DNA of 64,000 nucleotides from Neckera pumila. Its lineage: Eukaryota > Streptophyta > Bryopsida > Hypnales > Neckeraceae. The stretch covers positions 17,810,065 through 17,874,064 of the forward strand of contig OZ018416.1 of NCBI GenBank assembly GCA_963969595.1, given 5' to 3'. Under the pieces are notes generated by a model. That model was not told where the DNA came from, did not search any database, and was given only the letters and a program-made list of their open reading frames with translations. Shown in pieces: positions 63,238 to 64,000 of the stretch. Numbering within the stretch: the first letter of the stretch is position 1; every line of letters begins with the position of its first letter. The position numbers and the translations under genes were made by a program.

Positions 63238-64000
63238 ATAGAATATATTTTATTGCAGGCATAGTAACTTAGAACTTGAAATAGAGCCAGGCATGTATAG
63301 GTTTCATAGTATTTTGCACTAGCTTAGGAAAAATTTGAATTGTAGTCATTAGTCAATATTTGGCCTCGCCAAGATACCTACTTGAATGGAGTCATCTTAT
63401 ATTTTCTTGACATTTGCAGAGCAGTCTTTGCAATTGTATATGTTACACTTGAAACATCAATCTAAGAGAGTTTATGGACGAGATGCTGGTGGTGTTCCTT
63501 CACTGATGGAGCTATGATACGTCACCAAAGATTCAAGGATTCATGTACGAAATCCATTCAATTTGCATAGCTCTTGTTCCCGAGCATATGGAATGAAAAT
63601 TGAGTATGATCAGTGTGACCAGAGAAAAAGATGTCAACTCCAAATGTAGTTGGCTTAATATGAAGTGTATAACATTTGTCACTTTAATGTCAATGCCCAG
63701 TCCTTCAAATTGTATTGACATGAAAAAATTCCAGTTCACTCGTGCTCAACAAAACTACTATAGCAGCTTAGGCCGAAGACAATCATTGTTTACCTCTGCA
63801 TATTCAATAACCCTCAAAATATTTGCACACATAGACGAACTCTAGTAATTCCTCCAAAGTCTAATCAACAATATCAAAATGCATCTTCATATCATCAAAT
63901 ATTCGAAGTGTGAGTTACTTGAACTATACAACATCAAGATTATTGAGACATTGCACACATTGTCAGAGCAATAATCTTTGAATATGTCAAAAGATTTCAA
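63238..64000. other. 3' UTR of ASR and right-hand flank
   Basis: 63240-63480 is homologous, inverted, to the 3' side of the left ASR copy. Beyond 63500 no gene or element was recognised. Confidence 0.5.

Overview
This is nuclear DNA of a land plant. Coding exons of middling GC content are split by T-rich GT-AG introns, several genes have long introns in their 5' leaders, and one gene carries a chloroplast-targeting leader. The AT-rich intergenic DNA is packed with small inverted-repeat transposons. A bryophyte, perhaps a moss, is my best guess from gene style, but this is weakly supported and no sequence search was possible. All exon models are hand-built from reading frame, GT-AG sites and family similarity.

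Layout. 1-1.0 kb: repeat-rich flank. 1.0-8.3 kb (+): a DUF810/MUN-domain (Munc13-like) gene, 6 coding exons, 941 aa, with transposons in two introns. 8.3-14 kb: AT-rich spacer with a Stowaway MITE, tandem repeats and inverted repeats. 14.2-21.7 kb (+): an ER-type P-type IIA Ca2+-ATPase (ECA), 8 coding exons, 1052 aa, with a leader exon and a 2.3-kb leader intron. 22.8-23.5 kb: exon remnants of an unidentified coiled-coil gene with a frameshift. 24-28.2 kb: transposons. 28.6-33.9 kb (+): an Atos/FAM214-like (DUF4210) gene, 822 aa. 34-46.5 kb: gene-poor, with nested transposons, a (CA)n microsatellite and two very large hairpins. 46.5-49 kb: GC-rich segment plus a chimeric remnant of a DnaJ first exon and an RPL12 first exon. 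49.0-54.1 kb (+): plastid carbamoyl-phosphate synthase large subunit, 1232 aa. 54.9-59.5 kb: a second, broken copy of the Atos-like locus with an internal inversion and deletions. 60.5-63.2 kb: a head-to-head pair of ASR (ABA/WDS-domain) genes; the left one is interrupted by an inverted-repeat insertion and the right one is intact.

The genes do not form a pathway. ECA loads Ca2+ into the ER, CARB feeds arginine and pyrimidine synthesis in plastids, the MUN protein is expected in membrane trafficking, and ASR proteins are stress-induced hydrophilic proteins.

The most notable signal is a family of non-autonomous elements with ends like CCCCTnAnnGCCCAA inserted at TTAA and flanked by TTAA on both sides. 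This is the hallmark of piggyBac-type transposition, which is classically regarded as absent or very rare in land plants. Two insertions can be proven inside the window, because related empty sites with a single TTAA survive elsewhere in it. No transposase gene for the family is visible here.
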